From positions 24,002 through 88,001 of the forward strand of contig CAYFJI010000002.1 in NCBI GenBank assembly GCA_964343365.1: a DNA stretch of 64,000 nucleotides, given 5' to 3'. The DNA comes from CAJXWH01 sp964343365. Lineage in GTDB: Bacteria; Pseudomonadota; Gammaproteobacteria; Arenicellales; UBA868. Below the pieces are notes generated by a model, which saw only the letters and a program-made list of their open reading frames with translations, ran no database searches and had not been told where the DNA came from. A program made the translations under genes and the position numbers. Positions 26,028 through 34,626 of the stretch are shown one piece after another; position 1 is the first letter of the stretch, and each line of letters opens with the position of its first letter.

Positions 26028-26055
26028 TTGACACCGTGATACGTGTCTGTGTCAA
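26028..26055. promoter_or_regulatory. Inverted repeat upstream of oligopeptidase A, possible operator
   Basis: TTGACAC (26028-26034) and GTGTCAA (26049-26055) are perfect 7-bp inverted arms with a 14-bp spacer, 28 bp before the prlC start in the gor-prlC divergent region. A second GTGTC inside the spacer gives an overlapping alternative pairing. No T tract directly follows, so an operator is more likely than a terminator. Confidence 0.35.
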
Positions 26056-26082
26056 TAAAAATTTTGTGAGGGCTCTAAAAGT

Positions 26083-28125
26083 ATGGAAAATCCACTACTA
26101 GACTTCAGTGATCTGCCAAGGTTTGCGGAGATTAAGTCTTATCATGTTGAAGAGGCTCTCGATTTTCTTTTAGATCAAAGTCGGATGACGATAACTAAGT
26201 TATCGAAAATTTCAGAAGAACCAGACTGGGAAAATTTTGTGAAACCTCTAAACGAAATTTCTGAAAAGATAGATCGTTTATGGTCGATTGTTTCGCATAT
26301 TAATGCAGTATGCGATTCTTCTGATTTTCGATCAGCCTATGAGAGCAGCTTAAAAAAATTGACTCTTTATAAATCTGAGGTTGGGCAGAATCAGGATCTT
26401 TACATCGGGTATAAGGCAGTTCAAGACAATATGCAGCTAGCGAGCTTGGATGCTGCAAAACAAAAAGTGATAAAAAATACAATTAGAGATTTTAGGTTGA
26501 GTGGCGTAGATCTCTCGAACAAAGATCGGACGAAGTTTAGAAATAATTCTGAGAAATTAGCATCGCTTGCTAATCGTTTTGAGCAAAATTTATTGGATGC
26601 TACCGATAGTTGGTATCTCGACGTCTCTGATCAAAAAGATTTAGTTGGTTTGCCCAATTCTGCTGTAGCATTAGCTAAGCAGACCGCTGAATCAGCTGGT
26701 TTCGAAGGCTGGCGTTTTACATTGCATGCTCCTTCTTACATACCATTCATGATGTTTTCCGAGCGTCCCGAGTTGAGACGTGAAATATATACGGCCTATG
26801 TTACTCGTGGTAGCGAGATAGGGCCCAATTCTGGGAAGTGGGATAACAGTAAAATTATGGAAGATATTCTAGACTTACGGTTAGAACAGGCAAACTTGCT
26901 TGGATATCCCCATTACTCAGATTATGCATTGGTTACCCGAATGGCAACTGAGAGGAGTACTGTAGATGATTTTCTTGATGATCTTCTGAACCGGACCAAG
27001 CCTCAAGCTGAAATTGAGCTTAAAGAACTTTCTAAGTTTGCTTCAGAAAATGATAACGACTTCGCTTTAGAAGCATGGGATTTTCCATATTGGTCAGAGC
27101 GCTTACGTCAATCGCGCTACCAATTTAACCAAGAAGAGGTGCGTCCTTTCTTTCCATTACCCCGCGTTCTTGAAGGAATGTATGAGATTGTGAGGCGTTT
27201 GTTTGGCATCACCATCAGGCCTGCCGCCCAATCGCCTCAAATGTGGCATATTGATGCGATGTATTTCGAGATTATAGATGTCGAAGGCGAGCTTAGAGGT
27301 AGTTTTTATTTAGATCTTTACGCTCGCCCAAATAAAAGGGGTGGTGCATGGATGGGTGATTGTATAAGTCGTCATGTTAAGGCTGATGGGCAACAACAAA
27401 AACCGGTTGCTTTTATGACATGTAATTTTTCTCCACCGTTAGGAGATCAGCCATCGTTATTGACTCACGAGGATGTTCTTACACTATTCCACGAATTTGG
27501 CCATGGCCTGCATCATATGTTAACTCAAGTAAATGAACCTGCTGTTTCGGGGATAAATGGTGTACCTTGGGATGCGGTTGAATTACCGAGCCAGTTCCTT
27601 GAGAATTGGTGCTGGGAAAGTGATGGTTTGGATCTAATTTCCGGGCATGTTGTGACTGGAGAAAAGGTACCATTGGAGCTTTTAAATAAGCTGAAAAACG
27701 CTAGGAATTTCCAATCTGGGCTACAGATGGTCAGGCAATTAGAATTTTCAGTATTTGATTTTAGATTGCATTCTGAGTGGGGAGCCAAAAATCATTCAAT
27801 TCAAGATGTTCTTGATAATGTTCGCAATGATGTTTCGGTTGTCAAAGTGCCCGAATTTAATAGATTTCAACACTCTTTTTCGCATATTTTTGCAGGAGGA
27901 TATGCCGCTGGGTACTATAGTTACAAATGGGCAGAAGTTCTTTCGGCAGATGCGTTCAGTCGATTTGAAACTGAAGGTCTTTTCGACCAGACATCGGGTA
28001 GGGCTTTTTTACGTGAAATTCTAGAACCAGGAGGTGTCAAAGACCCTATGTCTATGTTTGTAGCCTTCCTTGGGCGGAAACCTTCAGTCGATACACTGCT
28101 CCGCCATCTCGGCTTTGTTCCGTGA
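26083..28125 (+). CDS. prlC: Oligopeptidase A (M3 family metallopeptidase)
   Basis: PrlC/OpdA is a cytoplasmic zinc peptidase that degrades short peptides, including cleaved signal peptides. The 680-residue protein has the M3 zinc motif HEFGHGLHHML near residue 470 (two histidines and the catalytic glutamate), the third ligand region ELPSQFLENWCWE about 30 residues on, and the C-terminal FAGGYAAGYYSYKWAEVLSADAF segment that lines the active site. Length matches E. coli OpdA (680). There is no signal peptide. It stands alone ahead of petA. Confidence 0.95.
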   Translation: MENPLLDFSDLPRFAEIKSYHVEEALDFLLDQSRMTITKLSKISEEPDWENFVKPLNEISEKIDRLWSIVSHINAVCDSSDFRSAYESSLKKLTLYKSEVGQNQDLYIGYKAVQDNMQLASLDAAKQKVIKNTIRDFRLSGVDLSNKDRTKFRNNSEKLASLANRFEQNLLDATDSWYLDVSDQKDLVGLPNSAVALAKQTAESAGFEGWRFTLHAPSYIPFMMFSERPELRREIYTAYVTRGSEIGPNSGKWDNSKIMEDILDLRLEQANLLGYPHYSDYALVTRMATERSTVDDFLDDLLNRTKPQAEIELKELSKFASENDNDFALEAWDFPYWSERLRQSRYQFNQEEVRPFFPLPRVLEGMYEIVRRLFGITIRPAAQSPQMWHIDAMYFEIIDVEGELRGSFYLDLYARPNKRGGAWMGDCISRHVKADGQQQKPVAFMTCNFSPPLGDQPSLLTHEDVLTLFHEFGHGLHHMLTQVNEPAVSGINGVPWDAVELPSQFLENWCWESDGLDLISGHVVTGEKVPLELLNKLKNARNFQSGLQMVRQLEFSVFDFRLHSEWGAKNHSIQDVLDNVRNDVSVVKVPEFNRFQHSFSHIFAGGYAAGYYSYKWAEVLSADAFSRFETEGLFDQTSGRAFLREILEPGGVKDPMSMFVAFLGRKPSVDTLLRHLGFVP

Positions 28126-28279
28126 AAATAGCATCAGCTAAGGGGCTGAATTGTCTACTAGAGCAATTAAGCTTGGTGATTCTCGTATCCATTTTGTTAT
28201 ACTTGTTCCAGTTTTAATAGATCTTATCCAAAATTCATCATGTACTTTTGGTCTATCTTGATTTCGGTTTGAGGAATTT

Positions 28280-28882
28280 ATGCTAGAAGAAAAAGAAAAT
28301 AAGCGCCGCCGCCGGTTTTTGACCGCAATGACATCGATTTTAGGGTTGGTAGGAGCAGGCAGTTTGGTCGGATCATTTGTATCGAGCATGCGGCCTAGTG
28401 CGCGAGCGCGAGCTGCAGGCGCACCGGTTGAAGTTGACATAAGTCTGCTTCAAGATGGTCAGATGTTGGTAGTAGAGTGGAGAGGTAAGCCAGTCTGGAT
28501 CATCAGAAGATCTAACCAAATGATTGATGGACTTAGCCAATTAAGAGAAAAGCTCGCTGATCCTGACTCGGATATTCCGCAGCAACCTGCCTATGCTCAG
28601 AACGAATTTCGCTCAATTCGTCCCAATATCTTAGTAGTACTAGGTGTTTGTACCCATCTTGGTTGTGCTCCGACAAAAAATTTTAAACTCGGAGCATCTT
28701 CTGGGTTAAGTGACGATTGGAAGGGTGGATTTTTTTGTCCATGTCATGGTTCAAAATTTGATTTAGCGGGACGAGTTTATAAAAACGTTCCAGCACCTAC
28801 AAATCTTGAAGTACCGCCGTATTCATTTATTTCTGATAATCGCGTTTTGATAGGTGTAGGCAAGGAAGGAGGATCAGTTTGA
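28280..28882 (+). CDS. petA: Cytochrome bc1 complex Rieske iron-sulfur subunit
   Basis: PetA takes electrons from ubiquinol in the bc1 complex and passes them to cytochrome c1. The 200-residue protein has a Tat-like N-terminus (KRRRRFLTAMTS, then a hydrophobic anchor to about residue 35) and the Rieske cluster ligands in CTHLGCAPT (near 128) and CPCHGSKFD (near 155). Length is normal for proteobacterial PetA. Its TGA shares one base with the petB ATG, marking a petABC operon. This places ubiquinol-cytochrome c respiration in this organism. Confidence 0.97.
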   Translation: MLEEKENKRRRRFLTAMTSILGLVGAGSLVGSFVSSMRPSARARAAGAPVEVDISLLQDGQMLVVEWRGKPVWIIRRSNQMIDGLSQLREKLADPDSDIPQQPAYAQNEFRSIRPNILVVLGVCTHLGCAPTKNFKLGASSGLSDDWKGGFFCPCHGSKFDLAGRVYKNVPAPTNLEVPPYSFISDNRVLIGVGKEGGSV

Positions 28883-30132
28883 TGTCCGGTTTAATTCGTT
28901 GGATGGATGAGCGATTTCCCGTTACTAAAGTATGGAAAGAGCATTTTTCTGAATACTATGCACCGAAGAACTTTAATTTTCTCTATTATTTTGGCGCGAT
29001 TTTAACAATAATTTTAGTTCTTCAGATTGTTACTGGAATTATCCTAACAATGCACTACAAGCCTGATGTTGAATTAGCTTTCGCCTCGGTCGAGTATATT
29101 ATGCGGGACGTCCCTGCTGGATGGTTTGTGCGTTATTTACATTCCGTTGGGGCATCGATGATTTTTGTAGCTCTCTATATCCATATGTTTCGGGGTCTTA
29201 TGTATGGTTCTCATAAATCGCCTAGAGAGCTCATTTGGTTGCTTGGAATGCTTTTATATGTGGCCATGATGGCGGAAGCATTCTTTGGTTATTTATTGCC
29301 ATGGGGCAACATGTCATATTGGGGGGCGCAAGTCATTGTTTCGTTATTCGCTGCTATTCCATTTATAGGTGAAGGACTAGCAGAGTGGATTCGTGGTGAT
29401 TATGTGATATCAGACGCAACGCTAAATAGATTTTTTGCATTCCATGTAATTCTCTTACCTTTATTACTCGCTCTATTAATATATTTGCATATAGTTGCAT
29501 TGCATAAGGTCGGTTCTAATAATCCCGACGGAGTGGAAATAAAGAAGCAAAAAGATGCTACCGGTAAACCTTTGGATGGAGTTCCCTTTCATCCCTACTA
29601 CACAATCAAAGACACATTTGGCATCGGCATATTTTTTACGGTTTATTTGTCCATAGTCTTTTTTATTCCAGAATTTGGTGGTTGGTTTTTAGAAAAAGAT
29701 AATTTTGCACCGGCAGATATCCTACAGACCCCACCAGATATAGTGCCTCTCTGGTATCTGACTCCTTACTACTCGATACTACGCGCTGTTACTTTTGAGT
29801 GGTTACCCGGCGGGGCTAAGCTTTGGGGAGTTATTGCGATGGGAGCGGCAATCGTCATTTTCTTCTTTTTGCCATGGTTAGATCGCTCTAGAGTAAGATC
29901 GATTCGTTATCGGGGGTGGATGTATAAAACCATGCTCACTCTTTTTGTTGTAAATTTTGTTATGCTCGGTTTTTTAGGTACTCGAAACCCGGGCCACATA
30001 GATTTGTTCTGGCTTAAGAATGTAACTTGGGCACAGATCGGGCTTGTTGTTTATTTTGCATTCTTTTTTCTTATGCCTATATATACTCGATTGGATAAGA
30101 CTCGACCTGAACCGGATCGGCTAACAAAATGA
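28882..30132 (+). CDS. petB: Cytochrome b of the bc1 complex
   Basis: Cytochrome b carries the two b hemes and both quinone sites of complex III. The 416-residue protein is a polytopic membrane protein with about eight or nine helices. Motifs are RYLHSVGASMIF and FRGLMYGSHKSPRE in helix B, FFGYLLPWGNMSYWGA at the Qo site, FAFHVILLPLLL and LHIVALHKVGSNNPDG with heme histidines in helix D, and PDIVPLWYLTPYYSILRAV, where the PEWY-type Qo motif reads PLWY. ATG 28882 is used instead of the TTG one codon upstream. The petC start overlaps its stop by four bases. Confidence 0.97.
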   Translation: MSGLIRWMDERFPVTKVWKEHFSEYYAPKNFNFLYYFGAILTIILVLQIVTGIILTMHYKPDVELAFASVEYIMRDVPAGWFVRYLHSVGASMIFVALYIHMFRGLMYGSHKSPRELIWLLGMLLYVAMMAEAFFGYLLPWGNMSYWGAQVIVSLFAAIPFIGEGLAEWIRGDYVISDATLNRFFAFHVILLPLLLALLIYLHIVALHKVGSNNPDGVEIKKQKDATGKPLDGVPFHPYYTIKDTFGIGIFFTVYLSIVFFIPEFGGWFLEKDNFAPADILQTPPDIVPLWYLTPYYSILRAVTFEWLPGGAKLWGVIAMGAAIVIFFFLPWLDRSRVRSIRYRGWMYKTMLTLFVVNFVMLGFLGTRNPGHIDLFWLKNVTWAQIGLVVYFAFFFLMPIYTRLDKTRPEPDRLTK

Positions 30133-30857
30133 TAGCAAGATATATAATATTTCTGCTTTATGTTTTCTTCGGAAGTGTCGCATGGGCCGCTGGTGGTAGT
30201 GATGCTAATTTAGATTCAGCCAGTATCAACTTAAGTGATAGACAATCTTTACAGAGAGGGGCGAGGACTTTTGTCAATTATTGTCTTTCGTGTCATGGTG
30301 CTTCTTATATGCGTTACGAACGAATGGCAAATGATCTAGGGATTAGCGAGGAACTTTTGCGAAAGAATTTGATGGGCAGGACTGACAAGCCAGGGGATTT
30401 AATGGTTTCTCGTATGCCAGCAGATGGAGCTGCGCAATGGTTCGGAGTCGCCCCACCTGACCTTAGCCTAACCGCTCGCTATAGGAAACCTGATTGGATT
30501 TATACTTATATGAGGAGTTTTTATGTAGATGATACTTCTCCAACTGGTTGGAATAACGTTTTGTATCCGAACGTCGCTATGCCCAATGTTTTGTATGAAT
30601 GGCAAGGTTATAGAAAAGCTTATTTCGATGAAGAGCAAGGCATAGAATTTAAAAAGTACGGGACATTATCTGGTGGCGTGATGACTGCTGAAGAGTTTGA
30701 TGTAGCTGTTAACGATCTTACTAATTTCATGGTTTACCTTGCCGAGCCAGCTAAGCTTGTTCGATATCGGATCGGATTGTGGGTTGTAATTTTTATGGTA
30801 ATTTTTACTATATTTGCTTACTTCTTGAAAAGGGAATATTGGCGTGATGTTGATTGA
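30129..30857 (+). CDS. petC: Cytochrome c1 of the bc1 complex
   Basis: Cytochrome c1 accepts electrons from the Rieske protein and reduces soluble cytochrome c in the periplasm. The 242-residue precursor has a signal peptide ending near FGSVAWAAG, one c-type heme site CLSCH (near residue 52), the axial methionine probably in NVAMPNVLYEW (near 152), and a single C-terminal membrane anchor (about 215-235) with positive residues after it. The size matches gammaproteobacterial PetC. It closes petABC, and sspA begins 40 bp later, a common gammaproteobacterial neighbourhood. Confidence 0.96.
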   Translation: MIARYIIFLLYVFFGSVAWAAGGSDANLDSASINLSDRQSLQRGARTFVNYCLSCHGASYMRYERMANDLGISEELLRKNLMGRTDKPGDLMVSRMPADGAAQWFGVAPPDLSLTARYRKPDWIYTYMRSFYVDDTSPTGWNNVLYPNVAMPNVLYEWQGYRKAYFDEEQGIEFKKYGTLSGGVMTAEEFDVAVNDLTNFMVYLAEPAKLVRYRIGLWVVIFMVIFTIFAYFLKREYWRDVD

Positions 30858-30897
30858 TCTACTTTATCGAGTTAAAACAGCGAGAGGGTAGGAGATT

Positions 30898-31494
30898 ATG
30901 AAACTTTTTTCTGAGCCTTTATGTTTATATGGACACACATGTAGGTTGGTCATGAGAGAAAAGGATGCGGAGTCTGACTTTCATTTTTTTACAAAAGACC
31001 ATCCAGCGGATGAGCTGAGCGAGATTAATCCCTATGGCGAGTCACCAACGTTAGTTGATCGAGATTTTGTCTTGTACAATGTTATTGTTATAAACGAATA
31101 TCTAGATGAGAGACTACCACATCCTCCCTTAATGCCAATTGATCCTGTTGGCAGGGGTCGGGCTAGATTATTAATTTATCGTTTGCAACGCGATTGGTTA
31201 GATAATGTTCAAGCTCATATGGTCAACAGTCAAAAATTTGATCAAAAGCACCGGCTTGAATTAGCAGATGGTTTGTCGGCAATGTCCACCATTTTTTCTA
31301 ATCAAGATTATATTTTAGGAGATGAGATGACTTTGGCTGATTGTTATGTAGCACCTCTCTTGTGGCGTCTATCTTTGTTGGGTATTGACTTACAAAAACA
31401 AGGCGTTCGACTTGAAGAATATAGTGAAAGGTTATTCTCGCGCGAATCGTTTCAACAAAGTCTTAGTGATGAGGAGCGCGAATTACGACGATAG
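30898..31494 (+). CDS. sspA: Stringent starvation protein A (GST fold)
   Basis: SspA is a GST-fold protein that binds RNA polymerase and supports stress gene expression in E. coli. The 198-residue protein has a thioredoxin-like N-terminal half (LFSEPLCLYGHTCRLVMREKD, NPYGESPTLVDRD, with the NEYLDERLPHPPLMP element) and an all-helical C-terminal half (ILGDEMTLADCYVAPLLWRL). It lacks an obvious catalytic serine or cysteine motif for glutathione transfer. The petC-sspA-sspB order is characteristic and supports the assignment over a generic glutathione transferase. Confidence 0.93.
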   Translation: MKLFSEPLCLYGHTCRLVMREKDAESDFHFFTKDHPADELSEINPYGESPTLVDRDFVLYNVIVINEYLDERLPHPPLMPIDPVGRGRARLLIYRLQRDWLDNVQAHMVNSQKFDQKHRLELADGLSAMSTIFSNQDYILGDEMTLADCYVAPLLWRLSLLGIDLQKQGVRLEEYSERLFSRESFQQSLSDEERELRR

Positions 31495-31535
31495 AGAAAA
31501 GTCTAGGATAAATGAATTGAAAGTATCAAATTAAT

Positions 31536-31967
31536 ATGGATAAAAAAAAAGAAACCTTAATTTCCACGCAGCCGTATCTAATTCGTGCCATTTGGGATTG
31601 GGCTGTCGATAATGGTTTAACTCCACAGTTACTTGTTGATGTAGAAGTAGAAGGAGTTGTGGTTCCCTCTGGTTATACCCAAGATGGGAAAATTCTTTTC
31701 AATGTGAATAATAGTGCTGTAGATTCCCTGGAATTAGGCAATGAAATTATTTCTTTTTCGGCTAGATTTGGTGGCGTTTCACAAGCTGTCCGATTTCCCG
31801 TCAGATCTGTTCTTGCAGTTTTTGCGAGGGAAAATGGTCATGGTTATTATTTTCGAGAAAGCGAAATCGGATCCGAAATAGAAGATAATGTTACTTCGGT
31901 TGGTGAGAGCCAGGGTATTTCTGAGTCCGCAGAAGTTAAACAGCCTCATCTTTATGTGGTTAAGTGA
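31536..31967 (+). CDS. sspB: ClpXP protease specificity-enhancing factor SspB
   Basis: SspB delivers ssrA-tagged proteins to ClpXP. The 143-residue protein has the substrate-binding domain over residues 8-110 (RAIWDWAVDNGLTPQLLVD, FSARFGGVSQAVRFPV and AVFAREN), then a flexible acidic linker and a short hydrophobic C-terminal tail, HLYVVK, matching the conserved ClpX-docking tail at the end of E. coli SspB. It follows sspA by 41 bp, as in most Gammaproteobacteria. Confidence 0.93.
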   Translation: MDKKKETLISTQPYLIRAIWDWAVDNGLTPQLLVDVEVEGVVVPSGYTQDGKILFNVNNSAVDSLELGNEIISFSARFGGVSQAVRFPVRSVLAVFARENGHGYYFRESEIGSEIEDNVTSVGESQGISESAEVKQPHLYVVK

Positions 31968-31998
31968 AAAATTTTTTGGAATCTAACGGTTTAACGTT

Positions 31999-32544
31999 AT
32001 GAGTTTCGATTCAATACATGGCACTACTATTTTATCTGTTCGGCGAAGTAGTCAGGTTGTTATTGGAGGTGATGGTCAGGCATCGATGGGCGACACGATA
32101 ATGAAAGGCAATACTCGAAAAGTTCGTCGTCTATTTGATGACAAAGTCATTGCTGGCTTTGCAGGCAGTACCGCTGATGCTTTTACGTTATTCGAACGTT
32201 TTGAGGATAAGCTACAAAAACATCAGGGGAATTTAGTACGTTCAGCTGTAGAACTAAGTAAGGATTGGCGTACCGACCGCATGTTAAGGCGACTTGAGGC
32301 TTTGCTAGCTGTAGCGGACAGCACAACTTCTCTTATTATCACTGGTAGTGGTGATGTCATTGAGCCAGAACATGGGATCATGGCAATTGGATCGGGTGGA
32401 ACTTATGCAAAAGCTGCTGCGCTTGCGCTTCTTAAAGAGACAGAGCTTGATGCGAAAGTGATTGTAGAACGAGCGCTATCTATAGCCGCAGATATCTGTA
32501 TTTACACCAATAGTGAGTTCACCATTGAGGAACTAAAAGGTTAG
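31999..32544 (+). CDS. hslV: ATP-dependent protease peptidase subunit HslV
   Basis: HslV is the threonine peptidase of the HslUV protease. The 181-residue precursor starts MSFDSIHG and then continues TTILSVRR, so maturation should expose the catalytic Thr after a short propeptide of eight residues; E. coli has only the initiator Met there. Other family motifs are VVIGGDGQASMGDT, KVRRLFDDKVIAGFAGSTADAF, the DWRTDRMLRRLEALLAVAD segment, and GSGGTYAKAAALAL. It lies 8 bp upstream of hslU. Confidence 0.96.
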   Translation: MSFDSIHGTTILSVRRSSQVVIGGDGQASMGDTIMKGNTRKVRRLFDDKVIAGFAGSTADAFTLFERFEDKLQKHQGNLVRSAVELSKDWRTDRMLRRLEALLAVADSTTSLIITGSGDVIEPEHGIMAIGSGGTYAKAAALALLKETELDAKVIVERALSIAADICIYTNSEFTIEELKG

Positions 32545-32552
32545 TTAATCAA

Positions 32553-33905
32553 ATGTCTATGACGCCACGTGAAATAGTTCAAGAAATAGACAAGCATATT
32601 GTAGGACAGGCAGCTGCCAAAAGATCTGTGGCGGTGGCTCTTCGCAATCGTTGGCGAAGAGCGCAGGTTAAGGATGAGGCGTTACGGGCTGAAATCACTC
32701 CAAAAAATATACTTATGATTGGTCCCACAGGTGTAGGTAAAACTGAAATATCTAGGCGATTAGCGCGACTCGCTAAGGCACCGTTTATAAAGGTAGAGGC
32801 AACGAAATTTACTGAAGTCGGTTATGTTGGGCGTGAAGTAGATTCTATAGTTAGAGATCTGGTGGATATGTCAATCAAGATGTCGCGAGAGGATGCAATT
32901 GAAAGAGTTCGTTCACGTGCCGAAGATATTGCTGAAGAGAAAATACTAGATGCTCTTTTGCCTCCTGCTCGTGACAGGAATTGGGAGCAAGGAACTAAAG
33001 AGGGAGTGGATCCTACAGGGGACAAAGACGGAGCAGCTCGACAGCGTTTCAGAAAGCTGTTTAGAGAGGGCAAACTTGATGAAAAGCATGTTGAAATTGA
33101 AGTCAGTAGCCCAAAAATGGGCGTAGAAATTATGGCTCCTCCAGGTATGGAGGAAATGACCGGACAATTACAAAATATGTTCCAAAATCTTGGAGGACAA
33201 CAAACTCGAAGTCGAAAAGTTTCTGTATTCGAGGCAGCACGTTTGTTAACCGAAGAAGCTGCTGCAAATCTGGTAAACGATGATGATATAAAACAAGAAG
33301 CTATTGACCGAGTCGAACAGAACGGAATTGTTTTTCTCGATGAGTTGGATAAGATTGTTGGTAGAAATAATCAGCAGGGAGCGGATGTATCTCGCGAAGG
33401 GGTACAACGAGATTTGTTACCATTAATCGAGGGCTGTACTGTTAGCACCCGATATGGAATGGTTCGAACTGATCATATTCTTTTTATTGCGTCTGGCGCC
33501 TTTCAGATGAGTAAACCCTCAGATTTGATTCCTGAATTACAAGGGCGGCTTCCGATACGTGTAGAATTGGATGCGCTTAGCTCAAGTGATTTTGTACGTA
33601 TTCTTACAGAACCTTACGCATCCTTAACTCAACAATACTCGGCATTATTGAAGGCTGATGGTCTGAATCTAGAGTTTGTAGCAGACGGAGTTACTAGAAT
33701 AGCCGAAGTCGCATGGCAGGTGAATGAAAGGACAGAAAACATTGGCGCACGGAGATTACATACAGTCATGGAGAGATTGCTTGAGACTGTATCTTTTGAT
33801 GCAGCTGATAGATCAGGCGATACCGTCCAAATAGATAGGGATTACGTAGATCAGCATTTATCTAATCTAGTGGAGGATGAAGATTTGTCTCGTTATATTC
33901 TTTAA
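32553..33905 (+). CDS. hslU: ATP-dependent protease ATPase subunit HslU
   Basis: HslU is the AAA+ unfoldase that feeds substrates to HslV. The 450-residue protein has the Walker A motif GPTGVGKTEISRRL near residue 60, the pore-loop segment KFTEVGYVGREVDSIVRDL, an I domain (about 110-240) rich in charged residues, Walker B IVFLDELDKIVG near 255, sensor residues in ILFIASGAFQMSKPSDLIPELQGRLPIRVEL and the C-terminal tail ending LSRYIL that docks into HslV. Length is normal. Confidence 0.97.
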   Translation: MSMTPREIVQEIDKHIVGQAAAKRSVAVALRNRWRRAQVKDEALRAEITPKNILMIGPTGVGKTEISRRLARLAKAPFIKVEATKFTEVGYVGREVDSIVRDLVDMSIKMSREDAIERVRSRAEDIAEEKILDALLPPARDRNWEQGTKEGVDPTGDKDGAARQRFRKLFREGKLDEKHVEIEVSSPKMGVEIMAPPGMEEMTGQLQNMFQNLGGQQTRSRKVSVFEAARLLTEEAAANLVNDDDIKQEAIDRVEQNGIVFLDELDKIVGRNNQQGADVSREGVQRDLLPLIEGCTVSTRYGMVRTDHILFIASGAFQMSKPSDLIPELQGRLPIRVELDALSSSDFVRILTEPYASLTQQYSALLKADGLNLEFVADGVTRIAEVAWQVNERTENIGARRLHTVMERLLETVSFDAADRSGDTVQIDRDYVDQHLSNLVEDEDLSRYIL

Positions 33906-33951
33906 AAAGTTTCGGGCGGTAAAACAGCAACTGAAAAATTAACCTTTACCT

Positions 33952-34311
33952 TTATTCAACCATTTCAATTCTATCCGCAGTGCCTAGGGTTACACTCACT
34001 CCATCCAAAGTTACAAACCGGCGCCCCTCAATATCTTTTTGATATGCTTGATAGGTTATGACCTCTCCTTGGTTATCAGTTACACGCACATTTATGATTC
34101 GATGTTGCTCATTCCAGTTAAGTACAAAAATCAGTGTAGATATTGCGATGATCACTCCTAAAAGGGAGTAAATTACTAAATTGGATGAGCGCTCCTCTTT
34201 TTGTGTTGATTCGGGCGTATGTTTTGTTGCTGTAGTTTGAGGTTGTTTCACTCTAAAAATAAGGGCAACGAGTAGAATGACGGCAAGAGTTATAAGAATT
34301 TTTAGTAGCAT
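33952..34311 (-). CDS. Small membrane protein of unknown function
   Basis: I do not recognise this 119-residue protein. It has an N-terminal hydrophobic segment (about residues 4-21), a polar linker rich in Thr, Lys and Glu, a second hydrophobic helix (about 45-65), and a C-terminal 50-residue soluble part with YQAYQKDIEGRRFVTLDGVSVTLGTADRIEMVE. That last stretch resembles a small beta-rich domain. Topology suggests the tail faces the periplasm if both segments span the membrane, or the cytoplasm if the first is a signal anchor only. It lies 15 bp downstream of the ycgL-like gene on the same strand, so co-transcription is likely. Confidence 0.7.
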   Translation of the reverse strand: MLLKILITLAVILLVALIFRVKQPQTTATKHTPESTQKEERSSNLVIYSLLGVIIAISTLIFVLNWNEQHRIINVRVTDNQGEVITYQAYQKDIEGRRFVTLDGVSVTLGTADRIEMVE

Positions 34312-34326
34312 CGATATATTACTTCC

Positions 34327-34578
34327 CTAAAACTCCTTAGATTCAATAACATCAGAAGGTAATTGAAGATAGAAGCCAGATTGCTTTAATTCTGAAATAA
34401 CTTTATTGGTAGATGCTTGCGCTAATTTTGTACTTGCAGATATTTCCAACTCTATTACTATTTCTAACATTCCTAATAAATCCAATAGAGGAGTGGGAAC
34501 TCTAGATAAGTCATTCTCGTTTTCCAAAAATAGATAGGTATCTGCTTTCTTGGTAGCTTTGTAGATAATGCAGTTCAA
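34327..34578 (-). CDS. ycgL: YcgL domain-containing protein
   Basis: This is an 83-residue protein of the YcgL (DUF709) family, small conserved gammaproteobacterial proteins with no settled biochemical role. The family pattern is clear: NCIIYKATKKADTYLFL at the start, LSRVPTPLLDLLG in the middle, TKLAQASTNKVISEL and SGFYLQLP near the end. It lies 48 bp downstream of gltA on the same strand and upstream of a small membrane protein. The assignment is to the family only. Confidence 0.88.
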   Translation of the reverse strand: MNCIIYKATKKADTYLFLENENDLSRVPTPLLDLLGMLEIVIELEISASTKLAQASTNKVISELKQSGFYLQLPSDVIESKEF

Positions 34579-34626
34579 AAATTAGGCTCTTTAAATTTTT
34601 TTATATAGTTCTATTATTCTGGCTGT

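Noticed and set aside
28133..28150. Short hairpin after prlC as a terminator
   Set aside because: Only a five-base stem and no T tract.
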